Both the position numbers and the translations under genes were made by a program. This document shows, piece by piece, positions 15,013 through 23,861 of a stretch of 64,000 bases of DNA. Numbering within the stretch: position 1 is the stretch's first letter; every line of letters begins with the position of its first letter. Under the pieces are notes generated by a model. That model saw nothing but the letters and a program-made list of their open reading frames with translations. It had not been told where the DNA came from and did no database searches. The DNA lies in the NCBI RefSeq assembly GCF_003885045.1, contig NZ_RHJS01000002.1, positions 4,022,501 through 4,086,500 of the forward strand. The letters run 5' to 3'. The DNA is from Schaedlerella arabinosiphila. GTDB lineage: Bacteria; Bacillota; Clostridia; Lachnospirales; Lachnospiraceae.

Positions 15013-18000
15013 TTTTCCCTGCCCCAGGTAATGTCCCAGGACAGAAATGAACACATCCACATCAATGGGTTTTGCGATATGCGCGGTCATCCCGTTCTTC
15101 AGAGCCGCTTCCTTATCCTCATCCATGGCGTTGGCGGTCATGGCAATGATGGGCAGGTTCCGGACATCCGCCCTGGACATCGCCCGGATCGTCCGGGTCG
15201 CCTCGTAGCCGTCCATAATCGGCATCTGTACGTCCATCAGGATCGCGTCATAGTAGCCCTCCTCGGCTGCCTTCATCATCTCTACCGCATCAGAGCCGTC
15301 CGGGGCCGTCTCCACGACAAACCCTGTCTCCTCCAGAATCTCTTCCGCAATCTCGCGGTTCAGTTCGTTATCCTCCACAAGCAGGATTCGCTTTCCGCTG
15401 AAATCAGCCTGGAGCCATGCCGTTTCTTTCTCTTCCTTCTCAATCAGGCAGTTTGCCACAAGGAGTACGGACTTCAGATCCGACATAAAGAGCGGTTTTG
15501 CGCAGAACGCGGTAATCCCGGCTGCCTTGGCCTCCTCCTCAATATCCGTCCAGTCATAGGCGGTCAGAATGATGATAGGAGCCTCATTTCCGACTGCGCT
15601 GCGAATCCTTCTCGCTGTTTCGATACCGCTGGTCTCCGGCATCTGCCAGTCTACGATATAAGTATGGTAGGAATCCCCTTCGTCAAACGCGCTCTTCGCC
15701 CGGTAGGCCGCTTCTCTTCCCGACGTCGTCCATTCCGCGCGCATACCGATCTGCTTGAGCATCTTGCTCACGCTGGTACATGTGTCGAAGTCGTCGTCTA
15801 CAACCAATGCACGCAGGCCGGACAGCTCTTTGATCATTTCCGCTTCTTTTTCCGTGTTCTGCAGCTTCAGGCTGAGTTCAACCGTAAATGTGCTTCCCTT
15901 GCCTTTTTCGCTTTCCACACTGATCTTGCCGCCCATCATATCTACGATATTTTTCGTGATGGCCATGCCCAGCCCGGTTCCCTGGATACCGGTCTTGGTG
16001 GTACTTGACTCCCGCTCAAAGGGTTCGAAAATATGCTCCACAAATTCCGGCGACATCCCGATGCCGTTGTCCTTGATGATAAAGATGTAATCTCCGTATC
16101 CCCGGCGGTAGGTGCTTTTCTGAATGATCCGAAAGCTCACCGTTCCCCCGGCCGGAGTATATTTTACCGCGTTGCTGATCAGGTTTACAAACATCTGGTT
16201 CAGCTTGAGCGAATCTGCGAATACATCCTCATTCGCGATATCGTAGGTGTCGATAAACAGTTCCAACTGCTTGGCCTTGACCTGAGGCTGGATGATATTG
16301 ACCAGGTTGTGCATCATCTCGGAAATGTTGCACTCCTGCTCCTTGATCTGCACTTTGCCGCTCTCGATCCGGCTCATGTCCAGGATATCGTTGATCAGGC
16401 TGAGCAGGTGGTTGCTGGATGAAAGAACCTTCTGCAGGCAATCCCTGACCTGCTCCCGATTGTCAATATGGCTCACGGCGATGGTCGTAAATCCGATGAT
16501 CGCATTCATCGGGGTACGGATATCATGGGACATATTGGAGAGGAAGGTGGTCTTTGCATTATTGGCGTGCTGTGCTTCGAGCAGCGCATCCTGAAGGGCC
16601 TGGGTCTGTTCCATCTGCCTCTTCACCTGGCCGGTGATCTCCTTGGTAACAACCATGACCATGATGTCTCCCGTGTCGTCGTCCCATGTCATGATAAAGG
16701 ACTGGCGCACACAGATCTTCTCGCCGTCGAGATCCTCGCTCCAATACTCCACATTGATCTCCGTATCACCCTCTGCAAAACATTTTTTCAGATAATCCGC
16801 ATTGATCGTTGCGCAGTAATCTTCCATGGATTCATCGGCCACATACCGCTTCCATCGCTCAAACCACTCCGAAGCCCTGCAGGGCAGCGAAAGCCCGACC
16901 CTCTCCACCATGGATTCCAGCCTGTCGCCGTGCATGCAGACAATATCCCGTTCGATCTGGTCCTGTGTCAGATTAAAGTCAAACGTATAGAGGGCTTTTG
17001 ACGTAATCGCGATCCGATACTGCCTTTCTTTCCGGTTTGCAAGGGAGATCTCCGCCTGGATACGCAGCTCCCTCTCCTTGACCTCGGTGATGTTCTGCCG
17101 GATAAACAGGGCCTTGCTCACCCTGCCGTCCTTCCGTTCCAGGCAGATCACATTCATATGTTCCCATTCGGGCTCGCCGTTTCTCTGCACATGGTATTCC
17201 AGACGCACATCCGTCTCGTCTGTTCCCAGCATCTCCGCAAGGCTGTTGACATTGAACAGCTCTGAAAACTTTTCCCGGTCATCTTCCGCGATCAGGAAGG
17301 TGCACAGATATTCGCACAGGTCTTCCATCATGCCGTTGCATTCGATTTCGTCCCGCTCCGGGCGTGTTCCGGAAAGATAGTGGTAGGTTCCCTTCTCAAA
17401 GTCGATCATAACAAAGCGGGCGAACAATGTATTCACGCCGCCGATGACATAACCCATCTCCCGGTTCTCTTTTTCCAGCCGTTTTTTCTCTTTTCTAGTC
17501 CTGGTCAGGAGAATGATGATGTATATAATGAACAGCGTAATCAGCATGCTCTCCAGTATGCTTCCTGTCCGGTTTGCATTATTGATCATGGTCTGGGTGA
17601 CACTCTTTGGAAACATCTGTACAAGGACGTATTCATTGCCCGGCAGGTTGATCACACAGATATTGTCCGTTTTACTGCCGTTCGGACAGATGAACGCGCC
17701 TTCCCCGCCGAACTCAAAGATCTTTTTTATCTCTTCCAAGGATTCCTGGCTGACGATATGGGAGTCGCTCAGCATGGTGAATATGTTCTCGGCGTTCTCT
17801 TCTCCGTCCGAGCTGGAAATCTTCATTCCGTCCCCCATGCAGAGATATACATCCGCCTTTTCCCCGAAATAGCTGGCGGAAAGCAGGTCGCACAGGTAGG
17901 AATTTGCAGAATAGATTCCCTCCAGCACGCCGATGATCTGTCCCTGGTAATGGAGGGGTGCGAAAAAGGTCACCACCGTCTCGTCAAACAGGCTGGACTC

Positions 18001-18414
18001 CTTCTCAACGGACATACCTGTCTCGCCGTTCATCCCTCTGACATAGTATTCCTTTTCCGAAGTATCCGAGACCACCCCGTCGGAGGTCAGGCTGATTCCA
18101 TTGGCATCCGTATAAATGAAGGAATCAAACAGAGAATTTCCCGTCATTCCTTTGAGTCCTTCCGCGCTGACCTTCGGCTCGGACAGCCCTTCCCCAAGGA
18201 AATATGCGTAAGTGCTGATACGGTTGATGGCATTTTCAAACTCCTTCGAGATCGACTGCGCTGTCTGCTGGGCGGAATCCTCGGCATAATTCAGGTTCTG
18301 TTTTTCAATACGCTTGCTGTTCTGCACGGTATACCACCAGAACAGTATGATAATTGCAGCCATTAAAAATAAAATATAGATTAAGCCATACCATGATCTC
18401 TTTTTTTCATTCAT
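15010..18414 (-). CDS. Hybrid sensor histidine kinase with two receiver domains
   Basis: 1134 residues. TM1 about 9-30, extracellular Cache-like sensor about 40-280, TM2 about 287-306, two PAS-like regions about 330-600, HisKA with H630 (NMSHDIRTPMN), HATPase_c (DNGIGM, GTGLGMAI), then REC1 with D922 (YIVDWQMPE) and REC2 with D1061 (AILMDVQMP). It senses an external ligand and phosphorylates its own receivers. No Hpt domain or DNA-binding output is fused or adjacent, so the final effector is unknown. Single gene, convergent with azlCD and downstream of glgB. Confidence 0.9.
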   Translation of the reverse strand: MNEKKRSWYGLIYILFLMAAIIILFWWYTVQNSKRIEKQNLNYAEDSAQQTAQSISKEFENAINRISTYAYFLGEGLSEPKVSAEGLKGMTGNSLFDSFIYTDANGISLTSDGVVSDTSEKEYYVRGMNGETGMSVEKESSLFDETVVTFFAPLHYQGQIIGVLEGIYSANSYLCDLLSASYFGEKADVYLCMGDGMKISSSDGEENAENIFTMLSDSHIVSQESLEEIKKIFEFGGEGAFICPNGSKTDNICVINLPGNEYVLVQMFPKSVTQTMINNANRTGSILESMLITLFIIYIIILLTRTRKEKKRLEKENREMGYVIGGVNTLFARFVMIDFEKGTYHYLSGTRPERDEIECNGMMEDLCEYLCTFLIAEDDREKFSELFNVNSLAEMLGTDETDVRLEYHVQRNGEPEWEHMNVICLERKDGRVSKALFIRQNITEVKERELRIQAEISLANRKERQYRIAITSKALYTFDFNLTQDQIERDIVCMHGDRLESMVERVGLSLPCRASEWFERWKRYVADESMEDYCATINADYLKKCFAEGDTEINVEYWSEDLDGEKICVRQSFIMTWDDDTGDIMVMVVTKEITGQVKRQMEQTQALQDALLEAQHANNAKTTFLSNMSHDIRTPMNAIIGFTTIAVSHIDNREQVRDCLQKVLSSSNHLLSLINDILDMSRIESGKVQIKEQECNISEMMHNLVNIIQPQVKAKQLELFIDTYDIANEDVFADSLKLNQMFVNLISNAVKYTPAGGTVSFRIIQKSTYRRGYGDYIFIIKDNGIGMSPEFVEHIFEPFERESSTTKTGIQGTGLGMAITKNIVDMMGGKISVESEKGKGSTFTVELSLKLQNTEKEAEMIKELSGLRALVVDDDFDTCTSVSKMLKQIGMRAEWTTSGREAAYRAKSAFDEGDSYHTYIVDWQMPETSGIETARRIRSAVGNEAPIIILTAYDWTDIEEEAKAAGITAFCAKPLFMSDLKSVLLVANCLIEKEEKETAWLQADFSGKRILLVEDNELNREIAEEILEETGFVVETAPDGSDAVEMMKAAEEGYYDAILMDVQMPIMDGYEATRTIRAMSRADVRNLPIIAMTANAMDEDKEAALKNGMTAHIAKPIDVDVFISVLGHYLGQGK

Positions 18415-18490
18415 TGGGAATTCCTCCGTATAAAAGCCAACAATACTTTGTATATTCTAACATAAGTCCATAATTCTTTCAATAATGCCG

Positions 18491-18525
18491 AAAAAAAACC
18501 TTCCGCAAAATTGCGGAAGGTTTTT
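18491..18525. terminator. Bidirectional intrinsic terminator after glgB
   Basis: A-run, ACCTTCCGCA, loop, TGCGGAAGGT, T-run. It ends glgB on the minus strand. Confidence 0.9.
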
Positions 18526-18550
18526 ACCTGCTTCTGTTATAGTTTCATGT

Positions 18551-20518
18551 TTAAAATTCAAACACTGCTACTCCGTACGGCGGCAGCGGATATGCAAAGG
18601 AATATTTCTGCCCGTCGCATTCCTTCTTGACTGCTTTGTACATCAGCGGCCGTTCCCCTCCTGTTCCTCCGTACCTTTCGTCATCGCTGTTCAGGATCAG
18701 CTTATACTGCTTGCCCCTGGGTACGCCGACCCGGTAGTCCTCCCGCTCCATCGGAGTGAAATTGCATACAAACAGGAGGTTTCTTTTCCTGTCCTTGGAA
18801 TATCTCACGAAGCTGAAAATGCTTCGGAAAATGTCGTCCTTATTGATCCATTCAAAGCCTTTTTCGTCCGTATCCATCTCGTAAAGCGCCTTGTTCTTCC
18901 GGTACAGATGCAGAAGCTCCTGCACCCAGTTCTGGATCTGCTGATGGGGCTGTTCCGCCAGCAGAAACCAGTCAAGCTCCCGCTCCTCACTCCATTCCCT
19001 GAGCTGTGCAAAATCCTGTCCCATGAAGAGCAGCTTCTTGCCCGGGTGTCCTATCATAAACGCATAGGCAGCCTTGAGGTTCGCAAACTTGTCAAATCCC
19101 AGGCCCGGCATCTTGTTGAGCATGGAGCACTTGAGATGCACCACCTCATCGTGGGAGAGCACAAGGATGTAATTCTCGCTGTATGCGTATTCCATGGAGA
19201 ATGTCATCATGTAGTGGGCATTCTTCCGAAACAGCGGATCCAGCTTCATATATTCTGTAAAGTCGTGCATCCAGCCCATGTTCCACTTGATGCTGAAACC
19301 GAGTCCGTCCTCTTCCGGCGCCCCGGTCACCTTCGGCCATGCGGTGGATTCTTCCGCGATCATGACCGCTCCATGGTTTCTTCCCAGCACCACGGAATTG
19401 AGATGCTTGAAAAACTCGATGGCTTCCAGGTTCTCATTGCCGCCGTATTTATTGGCAACCCATTGTCCGTCCTGCTTGCCGTAGTCCAGATACAGCATGG
19501 ACGCCACCGCATCCACCCGCAGGCCGTCCACATGGTAGTGTTCGATCCAGAACAGCGCATTGGCGATCAGAAAGTTCTCCACCTCGCTCTTGCCCAGGTC
19601 AAAAATCTTCGTTCCCCAGTCCGGATGCTCTCCCCGTCTCGGGTCCGCATATTCGAAAGTGGGTGTCCCGTCAAAATCCGCCAGGCCGTGGGCATCTCTC
19701 GGGAAATGCGCCGGCACCCAGTCCAGAATGACGCCGATCTTGTTCTTATGCAGATAATTCACCAGGTACGCAAAGTCCTCCGGAGTGCCGTAACGCGACG
19801 TAGGCGCGTAGTATCCGGTCACCTGGTATCCCCAGGAGCCGTCAAAGGGATGCTCCGCAATGCCCATCAGCTCCACATGGGTATACCCCATCTTCTTGAC
19901 ATACTCCGTGACGGATACCGCAAAGTCACGGTACGTATAAAAGCCCTCATCCTCCCGGCAGGGATGGCGCATCCAGGAACCCATATGCACCTCGTAAACA
20001 GACATCGGGTTCTTCGTGTTGTCCCACTTCTCACGCGCTTCCATCCATGCGTCATCCGACCAGGTAAAGTGTGAGATATCGGCCACCCGTGAGGCATTGC
20101 CCGGGCGCAACTCCGAATAGTTGGCAAAGGGATCTGCTTTGTACAGCTTCTCGCCTTTCATCGTCTCGATGCAGAACTTGTACATGTCCCCTTCTTTTGC
20201 GCCGGGAACAAAACGTGTATAGATCCCCGCCGGCTCCAGCCGCTCCATCTCGTCTGCGTCCGCCTCCCAGCCATTGAACTCTCCGACTACGGATACCTTC
20301 TCCGCATGGGGCGCCCATACCGCAAAGTATACGCCTTCCACGCCGTCTACTGTCACCTTGTGAGCACCCATCTTCTTATAGATCTCATAATGGGTGCCGT
20401 GTCCGAACAGATATTGGTCGAGTTCTCCGATCTCGTAAGGCTGCGCCGCTTTCTTCGGCTTGACGGTCTTTGCCTCTTTGCTGGCTGCTGTTGTTTTACT
20501 GGTATCATTTTTCTTCAT
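18551..20518 (-). CDS. glgB: 1,4-alpha-glucan branching enzyme
   Basis: 655 residues, GH13 family. A CBM48-type N-terminal domain (VYFAVWAPHAEKVSVVGEFN) precedes the catalytic barrel. The nucleophile is D336 (LRVDAV) and the acid is E389 (IAEEST); the 53-residue distance equals that of E. coli GlgB (D405, E458). It makes alpha-1,6 branches in glycogen. The first 30 residues are Lys/Ala-rich and non-conserved. Other glycogen genes (glgC, glgD) are 24 kb away on the same strand, so the pathway is split. Confidence 0.95.
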   Translation of the reverse strand: MKKNDTSKTTAASKEAKTVKPKKAAQPYEIGELDQYLFGHGTHYEIYKKMGAHKVTVDGVEGVYFAVWAPHAEKVSVVGEFNGWEADADEMERLEPAGIYTRFVPGAKEGDMYKFCIETMKGEKLYKADPFANYSELRPGNASRVADISHFTWSDDAWMEAREKWDNTKNPMSVYEVHMGSWMRHPCREDEGFYTYRDFAVSVTEYVKKMGYTHVELMGIAEHPFDGSWGYQVTGYYAPTSRYGTPEDFAYLVNYLHKNKIGVILDWVPAHFPRDAHGLADFDGTPTFEYADPRRGEHPDWGTKIFDLGKSEVENFLIANALFWIEHYHVDGLRVDAVASMLYLDYGKQDGQWVANKYGGNENLEAIEFFKHLNSVVLGRNHGAVMIAEESTAWPKVTGAPEEDGLGFSIKWNMGWMHDFTEYMKLDPLFRKNAHYMMTFSMEYAYSENYILVLSHDEVVHLKCSMLNKMPGLGFDKFANLKAAYAFMIGHPGKKLLFMGQDFAQLREWSEERELDWFLLAEQPHQQIQNWVQELLHLYRKNKALYEMDTDEKGFEWINKDDIFRSIFSFVRYSKDRKRNLLFVCNFTPMEREDYRVGVPRGKQYKLILNSDDERYGGTGGERPLMYKAVKKECDGQKYSFAYPLPPYGVAVFEF

Positions 20519-20564
20519 AAGCCCACCTCGTTACCGCTTGTTTTATTTCCGTATATTAAATTCT

Positions 20565-20593
20565 ATTATACTTTATATCTTACAAAATGAAAA
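20565..20593 (-). promoter_or_regulatory. Promoter of glgB
   Basis: On the minus strand TTTTCA (20593-20588), 17 bases, TATAAT (20570-20565), about 47 bases before the ATG. Confidence 0.5.
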
Positions 20594-20666
20594 GAGAAAT
20601 ATACCAGAAAATGTAAAACAAATCCTCCGGCAAAATTCGACCGCCGTTCCAAAAAAACGCCGTCTT

Positions 20667-20930
20667 TCACACGATTCCAAACGCTTTAAAAACTGCCCAC
20701 ACATAGGGCGCGCCAAATACTCCAAGGCTTTTCGGCCCGGTAATCTCTCCCGGCCTGGCCTGGATTTTGTCCCAGGCTTTTTCGACCGTTGCCCGTGTGA
20801 TCGATTTGGAGCGTCTGTCTATGAACAGTTCTCCGCCGATCACCTGATATCGAAATTCCAGCCCTTTTACCGTATGAAACGTCTTTCCCTGATGTAGGAT
20901 CAATTTTTCCCAAAGTTCTTCCTTCAGCAT
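20667..20930 (-). CDS. Small conserved-looking hypothetical protein
   Basis: 87 residues starting MLKEELWEKLILHQG. I do not recognise a named family. It has an alternating strand pattern (EFRYQVIGGELFIDRR), then SITRATVEKAWDK and a C-terminal GPKSLGVFGAPYVWAVF segment. It is soluble and basic. It is the last gene of the minus-strand envelope cluster, 40 bases after the next gene. A frame shifted ATG at 20937 opens a shorter alternative reading that looks like a shadow. Confidence 0.6.
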   Translation of the reverse strand: MLKEELWEKLILHQGKTFHTVKGLEFRYQVIGGELFIDRRSKSITRATVEKAWDKIQARPGEITGPKSLGVFGAPYVWAVFKAFGIV

Positions 20931-20970
20931 GCGCCACCCTGCCTCTCCGGTCCGCCTGTAAGAAGGCGGA

Positions 20971-21597
20971 TCATTTATCCTGTTTTCCCCGCCAGATCCA
21001 CAGAGCGATCACAATCCCCGTTATGTACAGAATATTCACCAGTACCGTCGGATTATCCTTCAGCAATGCCACGACCGCCACAATGGCGGACATGGAAAGC
21101 GCGATCTGGAGTGTCGTAAAAATCCTCTTTTCCTTTATCTCCTTTGCGTTTCGGAGCATCTCGCTGTTCTTCTGCTCCATTCTGAGATATTCCATCAGAT
21201 CTTCCTGGGGTATCCTGGACAGAATCCAGTCCTCCCTTGTAAAATCCTCAAGATCCTTCCGCAGATGAAAGAAGTCGCTGCCCCGCTTCTTCTTCCAGCC
21301 CCGTGCGGACTCTCCCGCATGTCCGCCGGACTCCGGTTCTTCCTCCCGTTCCCTTTGGGGCGGTTCGTAAAATACCGGCCCCGGCGCCGTCTCCTTTGCG
21401 GGCTTTGGCGCCTCCTCCGAAACGGGCCCGGCCTGTACTGCCTCCGGTACCTGTTCCTGTGTATTCCCCTCTTCTTGTTCCCGCTGCTGTGCAACATTCT
21501 CCGCCGCCGGCTTGACGGACTCCATGGAAATCACCGTCCCCATCGGTTCCGATGGGGTTTCCGTTCCTTCCTGCATGCGAATTACTTCCTCTGCCAC
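20971..21597 (-). CDS. Hypothetical membrane protein with long charged N-terminal region
   Basis: 208 residues from GTG 21597, eight bases after AGGAGG. Residues 1-100 are acidic, Pro/Glu-rich and probably disordered. About 105-155 is a charged helical part (FFHLRKDLEDF, EYLRMEQKNSEML). The end has two membrane helices (about 160-178 and 186-203) and the tail RGKQDK. No family is recognised. It lies after the cvpA gene in the envelope cluster. Confidence 0.65.
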   Translation of the reverse strand: MAEEVIRMQEGTETPSEPMGTVISMESVKPAAENVAQQREQEEGNTQEQVPEAVQAGPVSEEAPKPAKETAPGPVFYEPPQREREEEPESGGHAGESARGWKKKRGSDFFHLRKDLEDFTREDWILSRIPQEDLMEYLRMEQKNSEMLRNAKEIKEKRIFTTLQIALSMSAIVAVVALLKDNPTVLVNILYITGIVIALWIWRGKQDK

Positions 21598-21714
21598 AAT
21601 TTGTCCCTCCTATTAATTATACGCGTTTTTCACTTCTCCTCGTTTATCATACCAATTTTCGACAAAAAGTGCAAGGATTCCGGCAGGGTTCATTTCTTAA
21701 GGTTTTCTAATCGT

Positions 21715-21748
21715 GTTACTGGAGCACCCGTAGGGTGTGAACAGTAAC
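21715..21748. repeat. Short palindrome related to the 148-bp element ends
   Basis: GTTACTG (21715-21721) and CAGTAAC (21742-21748) enclose CACCC/GGGTG. Read on the minus strand it begins GTTACTGTTCAC, the same as the inverted-repeat end of the elements in the Rpn spacers. It lies just after the cvpA stop and may also act as a 3' hairpin; there is no T-run. Confidence 0.45.
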
Positions 21749-21757
21749 TTCTAATCG

Positions 21758-22576
21758 TTAAAATGAAACCAGTCTTGTAAGCAGAGGGTTGCTGTCGTAT
21801 AACAGTTTCAGCAGCACGCTGTCCTCGATCATATCAAAGCAGACCTTTCCGATGGGGATGGAGTAGCAGACCGCGATCACCAGGAACAGCACCCACACAA
21901 ACAGCAGCGCGCACAACGCTCCCACCGCAGCGCCCCCCAGATAGTTGAACACGCCCAGGATCGGAAGGTCTCCCAGAATATCCACAGCCGCCATCAGTGC
22001 CTTCACAATGACAAAGGCCAGAATAAAGGTCACCAGGAACGAGACCACGTTGAGCATCATCCGGGATATATAGGTGGCGATATACTGGGGAAAGGACGTC
22101 ACATCCAGTTCTTCATAGATCGCCGTGTTATTGTTTTCCAGTAAAAGATCCTTTAAGAAATCGGGCATTGGGGATTCTTCAATTTCTTTGATCTGCTGGT
22201 CCTTCGGGATATTTCCGTAGATGTTGGCAAAATCGTCGATCGTAATGCCAAGGCGCTTCCAGTCCAGGCTGGAAAGCTTCTCGATGTCTTCCAGAGGCAT
22301 CCCCGCAAGCGGAGTTCCGCTCAGATCCTTGTCTGAAAGCGTCTCCGCCGAGATCTCGGGGAGAAACGCCTGCACAATCTTTTCCTGGATCAGCTCATCC
22401 AAAGGGGTGTACTGGGCCAGCGCGTTCCCCACGTGAGGGGCGAGAAATGCAAATAACGCAGCGGTGAGCACTGTGGATAAAAGGGAGATCCCGATTTTCA
22501 AAAAACCGCGGACCGCCCCTGCCACAATGCCCACAAAAAATATAACTCCTACAATGATCAATAACCAGTTCTCCAT
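21758..22576 (-). CDS. CvpA family membrane protein
   Basis: 272 residues. The N-terminal helix with GVIFFVGIVAGAVRGFLKIG and the later helices (VSFLVTFILAFVIVKALM, LGGAAVGALCALLFVWVLF) match CvpA, a family linked in E. coli to colicin V production and to envelope homeostasis. The central 100 residues are a soluble insert predicted outside the membrane. It starts 10 bases after the DUF5711 gene, so the two are one operon. Confidence 0.82.
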   Translation of the reverse strand: MENWLLIIVGVIFFVGIVAGAVRGFLKIGISLLSTVLTAALFAFLAPHVGNALAQYTPLDELIQEKIVQAFLPEISAETLSDKDLSGTPLAGMPLEDIEKLSSLDWKRLGITIDDFANIYGNIPKDQQIKEIEESPMPDFLKDLLLENNNTAIYEELDVTSFPQYIATYISRMMLNVVSFLVTFILAFVIVKALMAAVDILGDLPILGVFNYLGGAAVGALCALLFVWVLFLVIAVCYSIPIGKVCFDMIEDSVLLKLLYDSNPLLTRLVSF

Positions 22577-22586
22577 CGCTTTTCTC

Positions 22587-23780
22587 CTATCCGGTCAAAT
22601 AAATGACCCGTAATTCATCCGTACTCATCATCATGTATTGGTTGATGCCTTCCATCGGAACCATCATCAGGATATCGTCCTTAAGATCCCCGTCAAAACG
22701 CGGCATCCCCATATTTGTATAAATACTGCATCTGGAACCTTCATATAATATAATTTCATTTCCTTCCATATATACATTGCTGAACTCCCCGGAAATCGCG
22801 CGGTTCATGACCTGCTTGCCCGACTTGTTGTACAGCCGCAGCTCGTAGCCGGATTTTTCCTCGTTCAGCAGGATGAAGCCTATATACCGGCTGGTATGAA
22901 ATGTGCTTCTGATCTCGCCAGACAGATTGATCTCCGTTTTTTTCTCCGGTATCCGGCTTCCCTTCGATATAGCAAAGGAATGGTCGCCCACCGCAACGGA
23001 CGTGACCGCGTCCATAAAAAAAATCTCCGGCATGACAGAGTCCTCGTACTCTTCTATGCCAACCTGATGGTTCTCCTTGTCCGCCCCTTCCTCCACGAAA
23101 TTGTAGCTGGCGACCCTGGACTTCAGCGCGCCGTTTTTCATATCGAGATAGGAAACGATCAGGACTTTTCCGTCCGGAGACATCTCCAGGGCCACCGGAT
23201 AGCCCATGCTTCCCGTCACCACCTGATTCTCCACCAGGATATTGCCGGTGGAATCATAGGTCACCACCATGGGCGCGTTTTCATTTTTCAGGATCGCACT
23301 TACAATCCCCTGATTCGAAAGGGAAAATTTTTCAATCGGAAGATTGGTCTCAAATTCTCCTTTCAGTCCTTTCTCCGTAAAGATCTGTATTGAATTGCCT
23401 CCGGAATCGGCAATCGCAAATGTCTGGTTATTTATGTCCACCACCGGATTCTGAAACTGTCCGGGCTGAATCCAGAGCACTTCGTTTCTCCGGCTCAGGA
23501 AGGTGACGCCGTTTCTGCCGTAACGAATGATCCCGTTCCTGAACGCGGCGTAGCGGTTGCTGTCCGAAGTCTCTCTTTTATAGGCCGCGGTCTGGGCTGC
23601 CTTGTGATACAGATGGTTCGTAATCAACAGGTAGGTCCCCAGCAGTACCATACCCGTGAGAAATACGGGGACGGCCAGCTTTTTCAGCCTGATCCGCGGA
23701 TGCCTTCGTTTTTTTTTCCTGGGCTTCTCCGGGCCCGGCGGCTCCATCAGCTTTAAATTTGGATTTTTCTTTTGCGTCAT
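22587..23780 (-). CDS. DUF5711 family protein, membrane-anchored beta-propeller-like
   Basis: 397 residues. A basic Pro/Lys-rich cytoplasmic tail (1-33), one membrane helix (about 34-52), then repeated four-strand units such as VVDINNQTFAIADSGGNSI and EMSPDGKVLIVSY that suggest a beta-propeller outside the cell. It matches DUF5711, of unknown function. It is between the LysM protein and cvpA, consistent with an envelope role. Confidence 0.75.
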   Translation of the reverse strand: MTQKKNPNLKLMEPPGPEKPRKKKRRHPRIRLKKLAVPVFLTGMVLLGTYLLITNHLYHKAAQTAAYKRETSDSNRYAAFRNGIIRYGRNGVTFLSRRNEVLWIQPGQFQNPVVDINNQTFAIADSGGNSIQIFTEKGLKGEFETNLPIEKFSLSNQGIVSAILKNENAPMVVTYDSTGNILVENQVVTGSMGYPVALEMSPDGKVLIVSYLDMKNGALKSRVASYNFVEEGADKENHQVGIEEYEDSVMPEIFFMDAVTSVAVGDHSFAISKGSRIPEKKTEINLSGEIRSTFHTSRYIGFILLNEEKSGYELRLYNKSGKQVMNRAISGEFSNVYMEGNEIILYEGSRCSIYTNMGMPRFDGDLKDDILMMVPMEGINQYMMMSTDELRVIYLTG

Positions 23781-23861
23781 ATCAGTTCTGATACCTCTTA
23801 TTGCATAATCTGTTCCCAGGCTGCGTTTTTTTCAATCACCGGGTTATAGTATACCATCTTT